Assembly (NCBI GenBank): GCA_025667525.1 | Contig: CM046875.1 | Coordinates: 206,022,271 to 206,086,270, forward strand | Source of the DNA: Glebionis coronaria | Lineage: Eukaryota; Streptophyta; Magnoliopsida; Asterales; Asteraceae | Length of the DNA: 64,000 bases | Direction: 5' to 3' | Part shown: one piece after another, positions 23,246 through 35,560 of the stretch | Layout: every line of letters starts with the position of its first letter | Numbering within the stretch: position 1 is the first letter of the stretch | Made by a program: the position numbers and the translations under genes | Notes under the pieces: model-generated | Told to the model about the DNA's origin: nothing | The model's database searches: none | The model's input: the letters and a program-made list of their open reading frames with translations, nothing else

Positions 23246-24411
23246 CTAGTAGTCCACACTTGAAATAAATGCAGGCAGACTTACGGCATGGTCCAGGATG
23301 TCTACGACTACAAGTCGTGCAGATGAGGTAGGTGTAAACTCCTGGAGGTGCCCTTGCTACTTGAGAGCCATGCGCGAGACATGATCATTTGGCATAAACA
23401 TGACTGCACTGAATTTTAAATGATAGTTTACCAGATGAAGACGAGTTGTTGGACTGTTGACCCTTAGCATTCTGGTCACGTCCACTCACAAAGTTCATGT
23501 TTATGATGCTGACATGTTAGCATGTAAAACATACAACAAATTAACATAGAAAATCTTAAGAATATAGGGACTTGTTGTTGTTGGACTAGCTGTTATTGTA
23601 ACGGTAATTGTCATTATCGTTCCTCCTGTTAGATCCATAGAGATCATTTGATTGACCGTGCCCCTTGTTGGCATTCTGATGAGTGGCCGGTTGGGACCGG
23701 TCTCCACCCTTCTGCCTAAAGATAGAATTTGATAGGAAAAGGTATAAATGAACATAAAGATTGAAATGAAAAGATAACGTTGGATGACTGAATTTTATAC
23801 CTCTTCTCTAGACGAGCTTGTTCCTCGTAGTCATCTCGCTCATGTATCATTTCCAAGCTACGTGTTGCATAATTAACTTGTGCCACATTAGTGTAAGTAG
23901 CACTAACTAAACGATATACTATCGAGGCGTGTAGAGCCCAGCGAAGGTGCTTCGCTTGTTCATCAGCAGTACCCGCAACAGTGCCTAGAAATGAAGCCAA
24001 CCTAAGAAACCTCTGCATAACCTCAGTTCTAGTCTCTCCAGTTATCTGGAGAATGGATTGATAGTCCCTCTTGAGTCCCTCTGCTCAGCTGTCCGAAAGC
24101 ACTGTCCATAAAACAGAGTCTTGAACTGATCCCAAGTCAACGCAGCTAACCAAACATCACCTCCATTTGCTAGCTTGTATGCCCTCCACCAATGCAAGGC
24201 ATCTCCTTCAAACTAATAGCAAGCCAACCTTGCCTTGTAAACACCATCACATCCCATAGCATTGAAAATTTTCTCCTTATGCGAAATCCAGTTTTCCGCA
24301 TCAGATGATATCTCAACTTTCTCAAAAGATCTAGGTTTCCGCTTGTTAAACCTCTCAAGCCAAGTGTGTAGAGTAACCGGTGGAGGAGGAGAAGGATTGT
24401 TCTGATTTGGA
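23246..24411 (-). pseudogene. gag: Tekay/Del-type gag, decayed, with zinc knuckle
   Basis: On the minus strand, pieces of capsid sequence (LHTWLERFNKRKPRSFEKV, SDAENWISHKEKIFNAMGC, FEGDALHWWRAY) are followed by a cysteine-rich nucleocapsid region with CTTCSRRHPGPC and CFKCGLLGHM (near 23235-23340). Frames change several times. The beginning of gag is separated by the solo LTR at 24417-26101 and resumes at 26107. Confidence 0.85.
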
Positions 24412-24848
24412 ATGTTAATAAGTGTGAAAACACTTATCCTTTTACCACTTATTTCCAATAATAACAAGACCAAAACGTGTGATTTATGTCGTAAAAGTCG
24501 GAATTATGCGTGGTTTGTGTTTTTATTGTGTTTTAGGACCAAATTATGAAAAAGGAAGAAAACACGGGATTTCACGGGCTTTTATCGAAGAAAACGGGAA
24601 AAGACGAAGTCAAAAGATCAAGAGTGCAAAAAGAACGGAAGTCCAAGGCCTATTCCGAAGATTTATCGAAGAAAAAGTCTAAAGACGGAAGTTTAAACGA
24701 TGTCGAAGAACTTAAAGTCTAATAGAAGAAGAAAATTAAAAGACAAGTTCAAATCCCGAGACGACAAAGACAAAGAATTAAAGTCGAGTCGAGAAAACGT
24801 GAAGAAAGCAAGAAAGAAGATGCAACACGTGCACTCCTCCCACCTTCC

Positions 24849-24882
24849 CTATAAATACCCTCCTAATAGTCATTAGGAGGGT
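24849..24882 (+). promoter_or_regulatory. TATA box with adjoining perfect 11-bp hairpin (solo LTR)
   Basis: CTATAAATAC (24849-24858) is followed at once by ACCCTCCTAAT and ATTAGGAGGGT with a 4-nt loop (24857-24882). The hairpin covers the expected transcription start, about 25-30 bp after the TATA box. Confidence 0.65.
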
Positions 24883-25419
24883 AGTTAGTTAATTAGCTAG
24901 TTTTATTTTTCTTAGTTTTCTCTAGTTTTAGAGAGAGAAAGTCTTAAACTTTCTCTCACTAAATTTCATCTTCTTTCTTAATCTTTCATGATTAAACACT
25001 TTGTATTGCTTATTTTTATTAATCAAGTTCATTTTAAGCTTTTTATTCTTAATCTCATTCTACTTTTCTTTGATTTAAGATTGATTTTGGTGCGATTATC
25101 AATAGATCCGTGTTGTTCTTAATGATTTCGTACTTAAAAAGTTAATCTTTTGATCATTTCATAAGTTTTCATTTGATTAAGCTTTAAGACTTTTGTGCTT
25201 ATTGGCTTATTTTTATGATTAGCTTATTTACTTTATAAAAATCTTCCTCAAAAAGTTTATGTTTTTATTGTTAGATCTAAAAAGTTGATTAATTTCGAGT
25301 CGGATAAGTTGAGTTAAGTGCTTATTTGATTCGGTTTTGTTGATTCGATTTAGTTTTGGGAATAGCTCAATCTAATAGCTTATTTTCTAGCTTTCTAACC
25401 GAATCCCACAATTTTCGGA

Positions 25420-25800
25420 AAGGGTTTAAAACCCCTTTCCGATTGGCTTTTCCGACCGGACCCCATCTTCACATTCCGATTGATCCAATCGGATTAGGGC
25501 TTTGAGTATTCCGATTGAGCACCCTACATTTCGATCACCCTTGATCGGATTAGGGTTTGTAGATTCCGACGGGTGGAAGTTAAGTATTCCGATTTGTCCC
25601 TTTTGATTAATTTTCCGATTGGTTGTCTTGTGTCTCATATTCCGACGGTGGTTGTCTAGCTTATATTCCGATTGTAATTCCTTTAATATTCCGATCACGA
25701 CCAAGTCACCATATTCCGATTTGCCGATCGGAATACATTCCGATCGGGACTCTTTTTGGGACTATTCCGATTGTTTGCATTCGCTTGATATTCCGATCTT
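25420..25800. repeat. Cluster of dispersed ATTCCGAT motifs
   Basis: More than ten copies of ATTCCGAT or its close variants and complements (CGGAAT, AATCGGA, TTCCGACGG) are spaced irregularly at about 15-50 bp over some 380 bp of the solo LTR. They include the palindromic arrangement GATCGGAATACATTCCGATC (near 25723-25744). The short minus-strand frames here are shadows. Confidence 0.7.
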
Positions 25801-26106
25801 AATTTCTTTTAGTACTTATTTTTAGAAATTTTCCAAGTGTTAGTTTTATTTAGTGTGCTATGTTTTTCCATTATTGCCTTTAAGTTTCCAATCATTTATG
25901 TTTACTCGTCATTTTAGATTTAATCTTTTAACTTTCGTTTTACTCAACGACACTTTAATCATTTGCTATTAGTTTAAAACAAACAAACCAAACCATTCTA
26001 TTGATTCACCAAAAGACGATTGAGTCGCACTTTAGACCGGTTTTCAATTCGAAAGGATTCGGACGATAATATTTTCATACCTAGCCAAAAGCGAAGTATT
26101 AAATGT

Positions 26107-26206
26107 TCTGGTAATCATTACAGATATGGTTCCTGATTTGGGGAAGCATGGCTTACAGAGCTGCTTGGACAGCTGTAGCCAGTTCCTTTTCGCGTGTCAT
26201 GACCAT
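26107..26206 (-). pseudogene. gag: N-terminal piece of Tekay/Del-type gag
   Basis: On the minus strand an ATG at 26206-26204 opens MVMTREKELATAVQAAL, then an in-frame stop, then LPQIRNHICNDYQN. It connects in frame across the solo LTR to NIPNQNNPSPPPP at 24411 and below. This is the start of the decayed gag. Confidence 0.75.
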
Positions 26207-26588
26207 TTGACAGTTTAAAAGAGGAAATGAAATGATTAAGCTGATTAGAACATAGGATAAACATAAGGAATGCATGAAGAGTTTATGAAGTCATAACCAA
26301 CGAAAACAGACATTGGCAATAGTGGACGCCTATGGGTCGGTCCACGTAACATAATTGACATGAGCAAAGGTGAACGCCTATGGGTCGGTTCACAAAATAA
26401 ATCGAATGAAAAAGCACATGTGACTAAATATGGCCAGTCCTGTACCAACTATTACTTAGTCAAAAACTTAACATAAAACAATGATGATGCATGAAATGAA
26501 ATGAGTAAAATGTACTGTCAGTTTTAGGAAGACACTGATGACTACCCACTAGTCACAGGTCAATTTTAAGATCCTACAGGTCAAAACA

Positions 26589-26601
26589 TGGCTCTGATAC
26601 A
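26589..26601 (-). promoter_or_regulatory. Primer-binding site (tRNA-iMet type) of Tekay/Del element
   Basis: On the minus strand TTGTATCAGAGCC lies a few bases inside the 5' LTR end. It matches the common plant initiator-Met primer site TGGTATCAGAGC with small differences. It fixes the element's orientation as minus. Confidence 0.8.
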
Positions 26602-26606
26602 AAAAT

Positions 26607-29584
26607 TGTAACACTCTATTTGGATAAATGGACCGTTACGCAATAATTATGGCGTGTCATCAAAGCATGCAAGGTAAATGTTTAAACATTAAATGACCAT
26701 AAAGGAAACCGGAAACAACATCGGTTCCAAGATAAGCTCCACACACGAAATGCATAAGTATAGAATGTAAAGGAAATGACTAAACAACGTCCAACAAAGC
26801 AAAAGTATGTAAATGCATTAAAGAAGGAAAGAAGACTGGCACCTCATCCCATGCACGTACTCTTGGTTCCTAGCTTTGCCCTTTAGTACCTACCGTATTG
26901 GGACATGGAAAGAAAATACGACTGAGCAATACGCTCAGTGTGCGGATATATGACAATGAAATGTAAAGCATAAACATAAGCAAGCAATGAAATGAAATGA
27001 ATAACAGTGGAATAAGTGTATGTCCTGGAAAACCCAGTTTAAATTCATAAGACTAGTTTGTATTTCTAAAAAGACTTATGTTTAGTTTATTCTGAAAATC
27101 TATATTTTAAATATGCTCAGAGCCCATATAGGTCATGTTTATCAACGTGCATGAATCCATAGAGGGGCGACCTTGTCATGTAATTAGAGGGGCTGCCTCT
27201 AATTAATATATAATATGAGTGGAGGGATCAGCTCCTATAACGGGTGAAAGGCACACACCGCAGTTACCATGCAACCTTACTACTTGTCCTAGGATGCACC
27301 CATTCGGCCCACATGATAACAGTAACAAAGGTCAAATAACGTAAATGGACGCTGTGAGCAATCACTCTCACCGCAGAAGAGTCATAACACCGGTGCCTCC
27401 AGTGCTATGGTTATGGAACCCCCATAACTAGGTGAAACTAGCATGCATGTATATAGCTCAGGAAATCTAAAATAATCATAACATATACTGATGTGTTTAA
27501 GACACGTAATCTACTAGGAAAAACAGATGGCTGTAAACGGGGAATCCTAATATAGGAAAGAAGTGTCCTTACTGAAGGACGAAATATCCGTACCTTATGT
27601 CCAGTAAATGAAGACGAAAATGAACGCGGAAGATCACTCCGGCTTCACGACAGCTACATAATAAAGTGACATGAATAAGTGTCGGTTTCACTTATACATA
27701 CTTGTTATTTAGTTTACTTGATGTGTTCATACTTATTATACTTGTTCTTCTATTGTCTTATTATTTCATGTTTAAATCATGTGTTTCCTATAGTTTCATA
27801 TGTTTTAGATTCGTGTTTCATGTTTTATGTGTTAGAGTACTTGTTATATTATAATGAGTAAATTTCTAAAAATAGCAGGTTTCTATATATAGTAACTTTC
27901 CAAAAATAGTAGGTTTCCATATATATTAACTTTCCAAAAATAGTAAGTTTCCTTAAATAGTAAGTTTCTAAATTAGAAAGTTTTCATAATTAGTAAGTTT
28001 TCAAAAATAGAAAGTTTCCATATTTAGCATGTTTCTATAAATAACATGTTACCATATTTAGTGTGTTTCTGTATTTATCATGTTGCCATAATTAGTATAA
28101 TCCCATAATTAATATGTTTCAATAATTAATATATTTCTATAATTAATTGTATGCTTATTAAATAATTAAATGATATAACATATAGTTTAATAAGCCTATA
28201 TTATGTCATGTATAATTATATTGTAAAGTTTAATAATAATAAATACTTAGGCTTAACATATTATTATTAATTGATAATGTTATTCCATGTTTATCATAAG
28301 TTATTAATAATTAATAATATTACATGTTTTATGTAATTGAACTTTACCTTAAAAGATATTAATTAATTAAACTGAGTTTTAATTAATTAAATTAGTGTAC
28401 ATGAATAATTAAATTATTAATTATTTTAAATAAGTTTATTTAAATAAAATATACATACAACATAACATGATTTCATTTCAATAAAAAAACATAACCTAAG
28501 TCTTATTTAATTAAACCATAAATTAATTAATAAAATTAATTAATAAAACATATCATAAAGTAGTTTACATAAATGGTTTAATTACATGTCTTGTATATAT
28601 TGTCAAGTACCCGAGCCCCAAAACCCGAGACGAACAACCGAGTACCAAAACCCGACGGCTGTGGTCCCCGCTGCCATGCCTCGTCCGAATCAACAGCCCA
28701 CCACCGAGAGCCAAGGGCTCTCGGTTTGATGCTGTTGCCCAAACCAAACCAACCCCGGCTTGCGCCGGGTTCCATTTTCTTGCGCCGAGACACACCGAGC
28801 CCCATGGGGGCCTCAGTTCCCTTCTGTCCAAAAGCCACAGCCCCCATTTGGGGATGTGGTGCATGCGGCTTGGCCAATAAGCCACCACTGAGACCAAAAC
28901 CCGGTCTAGGTTCGCGTGTAACCCAAACAAACAAACATAGCTACCCGATCCCCTTGTTTAATCTTTCATTTAACATGTTTTTTTATACTTGTTCTTATTG
29001 ATCTATAATAAAGAAAATAACTAAAAATATTAAAGATCAAGAGATACCGTATGCGTGAAAAGGTTTATGACACGAACACACTACCGTAAAAATTTATGAT
29101 CCAAAAACAACGAATCGTCCTTGTGGGTTTGATGTGATCCGCGGAAGAGCAAGAAGGAGGGGTAGGGTTTGTGATTTTTTTGTAAAAGTGATTTATAAAA
29201 ATCCCCGGTGTTTTTGTTTAATGTCTAGTAAAATTACATGGGTCGGGCTTGGCCCATCTCTCATTCCCTTCCTCTTCTAGCCGCAAGCCAACAAACACCC
29301 CTTTAGTTTTCATATTTGTTTTTCGTGTCTATATATTATCGTGTATGTTCGTGTTTAATTATCGTGTTATTGTTTCTTGAATGTTCCTTAATCTTATACG
29401 TGAATTCTTATCGTGCATTAATATTCGTGTTTACATACGTAATACTTACAGTAATTAATTAATATACTTAACGTTCGTATTGATATTCATGATTCATGTC
29501 GTATATTGGTTAATTAAAAAGTTTAAATTTAACCGTAAATTCGTGCATTTAATGATTTTAGGATTTTTAAAAATGGGTTTTACA
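26607..29584 (-). mobile_element. 5' LTR of the Tekay/Del-type element (2978 bp)
   Basis: It begins TGTAACACTC and ends GGGTTTTACA on the plus strand, and is adjacent to the primer-binding site on its left. It is homologous to, but clearly diverged from, the solo LTR at 18089-21184. It carries degenerate 17-bp repeat words (27865-28025), an A/T-rich block (28030-28590) and a GC-rich block (28600-28930). Open frames in the GC-rich block have no recognisable domain. The right-hand flank AAAAC (29585-29589) would be the target duplication; its partner is outside the window. Confidence 0.85.
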
Positions 29585-29709
29585 AAAACTGTAAAGTGGA
29601 CTCTGCAAATCAAATTACAGAATTCCTAACCAAAGGGTTGGACACAGATTTGCACCAAAAGTTTGTTGAAAAACTTGGTATGGTAAACTTATATGGGTTG
29701 TCAGATTAA
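29585..29709 (+). pseudogene. Ty1/copia pol C-terminus (truncated by the window's left nest)
   Basis: The last codons of a copia polyprotein: VDSANQITEFLTKGLD, then HQKFVEKLGMVNLYG, ending at TAA 29707-29709. This is the end of the RNase H region, matching the familiar plant copia pattern with ILTKGL and KLGMVN. The rest of the element was separated by insertion of the Tekay-type element and lies to the left of the window. Confidence 0.85.
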
Positions 29710-29710
29710 T

Positions 29711-30000
29711 AGGGGATGTTAAAATATTGGACATAATCTGCTAACCCATGTTAACCAAATGGGCTTATTATGTTTGTTTGTAATCTTTCAGTTATGCTGT
29801 TGGACTTGCTGTGCCAGACATACTTGTAGTGAGAGACTAAAGCTGGAACATTGTTATTTCTTTCTCAGCCTAATATGACGCTAAGGTACATGAACACATC
29901 CTATGGGCTCAATGGTCGAGTTATTACTTTGTGTTATCTTACTCTAGCCTTGGCTAGGGTTTCATCGTATCGTTCATTTGTATGTGTGTGTTTTACACAG
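29711..30000 (+). mobile_element. Ty1/copia 3' polypurine tract and LTR start
   Basis: AGGGGA (29711-29716) directly precedes TGTTAAAATATTGG (from 29717), the usual polypurine tract and LTR start of plant copia elements, just after the pol stop. I cannot fix the LTR end. A CA near 29998-30000 (TTTTACACA) is one candidate. Confidence 0.6.
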
Positions 30001-30023
30001 TTACTCTCTCTTGTTTTGATCTT

Positions 30024-30080
30024 GAAACCCTAGTTTGATCTAGAAACCCTAGTTTGATCTAGAAACCCTAGTTTGATCTC
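30024..30080 (+). repeat. Three tandem copies of a 19-bp telo-box-containing unit
   Basis: The unit GAAACCCTAGTTTGATCTA is repeated three times, at 30024, 30043 and 30062. Each copy contains AAACCCTA, the plant telo-box word. It lies at or just beyond the copia LTR end. Confidence 0.9.
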
Positions 30081-33000
30081 TTTTTTTTTATGCTCTAATA
30101 TGTAAAATTATTATTATGTATATAATAGAACTACACGTGATTAGCACAGATAGATTTAGTTTTATTTATTCAGTCTTTAATCTTTTAATATTTAAATCTT
30201 ATTTAATCTATTTAAAAATTGTTTGAAATCTTTTAAATCATGTTTTTATACAGGTTCATTGGTGTTTATATGTTCGTTTATGTTAGCGCGTATTATATTT
30301 GTGTATTTGAACTTAAGCCCAAATCTAGAACTATCCTTGTATTTGTATAAACTGCCCTAAAATATTGATCAGTTTTTGCGATGTCTATTGGATACTTGAA
30401 GAGGGCATGGTGCATAGCAAGACATTGACTACCAATGGTTAATCCAGTTACGACTTTCAACTTTTATTTTTCAATAAAACTATTGATTAATAGAGATTAA
30501 TACTGCCTTGCAGAAAAAACTACTTAAAAAACTTATTCCATATGTCTTTTTAGTATAACAAGGAATTAAGCCCGGGCTTCGCTCCGGGTTGTTCAGTGTT
30601 TTGTTCCGAGACACTCACTCGAAAGGGCAGTAACCCACAAATCTGAAGGTCTATTAGATGAATTCAAGCGGATCTTTTATGTTACAACTACAATTGGTTT
30701 GCCTTGTACTTGACAATTAGCACTCATGTGTTGCAGAACAATACAGATTAGAATAATTCATTACATTGAGAAATGTTCAGCAGAATATTTGGTCTACTAA
30801 GCCTTTAAGTAAATGAAAATACTAAAACTATATAGGGAATATAGGTTCTCAAAGAATCCCAGGTTAACTCAGTAGGGACAAAATTGCATTCTAATTTGGA
30901 TTGTTTCATTTGAGTGCTTATCTGCTCATTCATTTATCAAGAAACTAAAAATTTGTAAATCTAATTGTTGTAGAACACATAGATTGAGCAGCCTACCAAA
31001 TGAGCCTATTCATTGAGCCCTCAATTATAATGACATAAAATACGCAGTCGAGAGACCTTTGGTTTGTCTTTTCAAGTTGTAATAACCGTGCATCTCCTTT
31101 TGCCGCTTCTTTTTCTCTTGTTTCACTTCCTACACATTCCATACATTTAACTCGTGAGAAAAAGGACTTTTTTTATCTACTACGGATGTTTGTGCATGTA
31201 ATGTATCTATACTCATAAAGAATATAAAAACATAATATATCATTGCAAATTCAACAAACCTACCTATACCAATGTATAATAATACATCGGCAAGTAAATT
31301 ATACAAACAGACCTATACCGATTAAAGGGTTTTACTGATAAAGTTTATCCTATGAATTCTGGTTATATAGAATAGAAGCAAGTATTAGTTTATAGCCACC
31401 TTACTCTAAAGATTTTAGACTAATCAAGTGATCATATAACAGAAAAAATCCAGATATTCGTAAGAAATTGCTAGCTTCAAGAAAATAGCAACAACAAAAA
31501 CACTAACCTTAGGTATAAGCCAAGATGGGCTCTGCAAAGGTACAAACATTAGTTAATCGAACATGGCATCCTCTAACTATGCAAAACAGATTAAGACACC
31601 GACTGTAACTAATGGGAATCAACCTGACCCTCTTTTACCACGCGTTGGAGCAGATCGAGGAGCAGATTGAGTACATCCATGCTTTTACGTTGTTGTGGTT
31701 AAAAAACGAAACGTGTTTAAAAACGTTAGTTATTAAAGAAATAGCTGTCGAAAATCGGAAAACACTCGCATTCAGAATGGCCAAAGGCACTGGGTACAAC
31801 ATCGCCTGACGCTACAACCCTGTATGCGTTATACACCGGATTGACTTTGGGAGCTTATTTGGTTTTGTTGTGACGCTTCTTGATTTCGAGAACCTGATGC
31901 GTTATACCCCGGAAAAACGCAATTAGTTTTTGTCTTACTTATCTGGCTTTTGACTAACGTTTCATAATAATCTTAGATAAAAGTCTCAAGATCTCACGTA
32001 ATTGAATTATGTGTGTACGTATATCATGTATTCTTGCATATACATATCAAGAATCTGCTAGCAAGTAAAATAAATCCCATGTATCCGGTTGAAGTTTTTT
32101 GGGGGCTTAAAAAATATATCTCGTAAGTATCACAATAAGAAAATATCATATACAACACACCACTTTCTCAACAAAAAGGTAATTAAAACATGCAAACTAC
32201 TTTATAAATTACATTTCTGTGTTAGCTCCATGTCCTGCATATGTTGGTCAAAATCGGGTTCCTAGCTTCAACCAAATCTACCAAATTTTTGTCTCAATAA
32301 AGCTCAATTATCATTAATTCATAATGTATCATAACCTAAGTAATGAATCATAGATTGTGATATGTGTGGATACCATACGTTCGGTCATGGTCCACAACCA
32401 AAAGTAGTATGACGATAGTATGTAAGTTGTACTAAGAACATCTAAGATTCTAATAAGTATATTGATCTCCATACCTAAATATGATGTGAGTTCGAAATTA
32501 TAGCCTCATATTCGTCCCTTTTGTAGTTTCATATTTTGGAATTTGTCGCCTAAAAATGTGACTGTTCCCATCTGTGGGATGCAAAGGCATTTCTCCCGTT
32601 TCATTATATCGTGACACCGGTTTTAAATAATTTTTGGATATTCAAATTGCATCGCATTTTTATTATGATTTACAATGGTTTCAAGGATTATAGTTGTGTT
32701 GACTCTGCCGTTCGTAATTACCAATTTGAATAAGTGAACAAATGAAACATAAGCCGGAAAGCAAATAAGCCATAGGTTGTGCATATAAGCCGAACCAAAT
32801 AAGCCATAATCTGCCTATATAAGCCGAGACAAACACCCCCTAAAACTACCCATATATAGTGTATTTTGAGACAAAAGCGCAGATTGTAAATCAATGATTA
32901 ATGTAAACTACACTATATACAGAAGTTAAAGCACATACAATACTGCAAACCAAAAGTCAATCAACAACCACATAACCAAACCATGTAAACTACACAAAAC

Positions 33001-33780
33001 CGTACCTAAAACTATAAATTAAATAAGTTTTATTAAATAAAATTTGGGGAAACATGCTAACCTAAAGCAACTCCGACCTCTTTTCGATCAGCAATGCCAT
33101 CTCATTCAAAAACCTTGAGAATGAAACTCGTAAATGAATAAACTCGAAAAAAAATATTTTCTTTATTATAGTACAAAAATCAGTATAATTTTTACAAAAA
33201 AAAATTCTAAAAACAACAACAATTATTGAATTAACTAACCAATTTCTTCTATTATGAACAATTAGCAGCAGCGTTGCGATAGATGTGGAAAAAATTGTTT
33301 TGATATTTTTAGGTGAGAAAATAATGGTTGAGAAGAAAAAGAATAGGATGTGGTAGATGATTCATGAAGGTGATATATATTGGAGGGTTTTGAGGAAATG
33401 GGTCGGTGCCTATCCTCTCACTGAGAGTGTTGGAAAAAAGTATCTTTTATGTAAGCGAGTGGAGAAGAAGAAGAATAGGATGTGAGGGGGAGTATTTGTT
33501 TATTAAAAATGTTTGTGAGAGAGAACGCGTGAGATTTTTGAGTTGTGAGATACGAGAAATAGCAAAAACATTTTTTACTAATATAGCGCTCTTTAAGTAA
33601 ATGTATAATTTTCAAATTTCAATATCTTCTTGAACCCCATGAGATACGAGTCAAATGTATTAATTGAGTGGGGAGGAAGTAAAATGACTAAATTCAACGA
33701 CACGTGAAACATCAAACAGGTGTACACATCACATACTGATTAAAAAATAAGTATTAGAAAACGAAATTGAATTTGATCAT
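30081..33780. other. Intergenic DNA, no supported gene
   Basis: A/T-rich sequence without a convincing gene. A short plus-strand frame at 31612-31809 has no recognisable domain. A GC-rich inverted repeat CCCGG/CCGGG with an 8-nt loop stands out at 30571-30588. Around 32750-32830 several copies of ATAAGCC occur, possibly a transposon relic. The region from about 33240 is the upstream sequence of the GST gene. Confidence 0.5.
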
Positions 33781-33792
33781 CGCAAACTTTGT

Positions 33793-34793
<1,001 letters not shown>

Positions 34794-35213
34794 AGCCAAA
34801 ACACATGACGTATAGCTAAACCAATAACATTATGACCAGTACGTGGTGGATTTAAGATTTCCAGCTATGTGTGACACGATTTTTGGTTCAGTTTACTTTG
34901 TGGGTAGTTCTCATTTTCTTAGGTATAGCTGCTATTTTTTTTCCCTTAATACAATTATTGTTTCTTTCTTTGTCTTAATTCACAATATATGTTATTCAAG
35001 ATAATATAAAGATAAAAATAAAACTTGGGATTTATATCACATCTACGTCTATGTAGGATACCCAATAAAGTTAAAAACATTATGATATGTTTTGTGAGTT
35101 ATATTCTTATAATGGGACAAGTACACAAACTAAATTCATTAATTCATTTTAAATTTTGGTGTCCCTCTTTTAAGCAATTGCAAACGCTGCTCTCTTAAAT
35201 TTTAAAACCTATA
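34794..35213. other. GST 3' flank, no gene
   Basis: A/T-rich sequence between the GST stop codon and the pogo-type transposon. Possible polyadenylation signals are present, such as AATATA-type words near 34980-35010, but none can be chosen with confidence. Confidence 0.5.
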
Positions 35214-35510
35214 TACAGTAGAAATTCTATAAAATAATATATTTGAAACCATCAAAATTTATTAATTAAAAGAGTTATTAATTAATCGATAAATTTATAA
35301 TTATTAATTTATATACTAATTAATATTTTATTAATTTATAGTAGAATACTTAATTTACAAACACCTTTCAAGCTTCCACTTAATTATTATATACAATGTA
35401 TATACGTATATCAAATGAACGACCCAATTTGAAAGAAACCTTCAACCTCCTACCTTATTATGCTTCTTGTGTTCAATGTATCACTTTATGGACATTAAAA
35501 ATATTTTTTA

Positions 35511-35517
35511 TATAAAT
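35511..35517 (+). promoter_or_regulatory. TATA box of the pogo-type transposase gene
   Basis: TATAAAT within TTTTTATATAAATAC lies 44 bp before the ATG at 35561, an ordinary spacing for a plant promoter. Confidence 0.5.
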
Positions 35518-35560
35518 ACAAGATCAAAATAGGTTAACACAAACAAATCATACACACAAC

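Larger units (their letters stand above)
24417..26101 (+). mobile_element. Solo LTR (1685 bp) with TA...TA ends inside Tekay gag
   Basis: It is flanked by a perfect duplication AATGT (24412-24416 and 26102-26106). Removing it rejoins the Tekay-type gag frame on the minus strand without a shift, which supports the boundaries. It begins TAATAAGTG and ends AGTATTA, where TG and CA would be expected. Both differences are C-to-T type changes (on one strand or the other). Like elements 1 and 3 it opens with an inverted repeat (24419-24438), and it carries a TATA box at 24849-24858. No coding frame was found. I infer plus orientation from the TATA box and its similarity in layout to the long Athila-type LTRs. 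Confidence 0.8.

Noticed and set aside
28565..29001. Overlapping Pro/Gly-rich frames on both strands
   Set aside because: They fall in the GC-rich block of the Tekay-type LTR, show no domain, and exist in three frames at once, as expected for GC-rich non-coding DNA with few stops.
18089..29584. Pairing the LTRs at 18089 and 26607 as the two ends of one element
   Set aside because: The left LTR has its own perfect CTTTC duplication on both sides and sits inside the minus-strand Athila-type LTR, so it is an independent solo LTR.
31612..31809. 65-codon frame in intergenic DNA
   Set aside because: No domain, no homology I recognise and no clear promoter; chance is sufficient.
33406..33615. Frames on both strands upstream of the GST gene
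   Set aside because: Short, overlapping on opposite strands and without a recognisable domain; likely promoter-region DNA.
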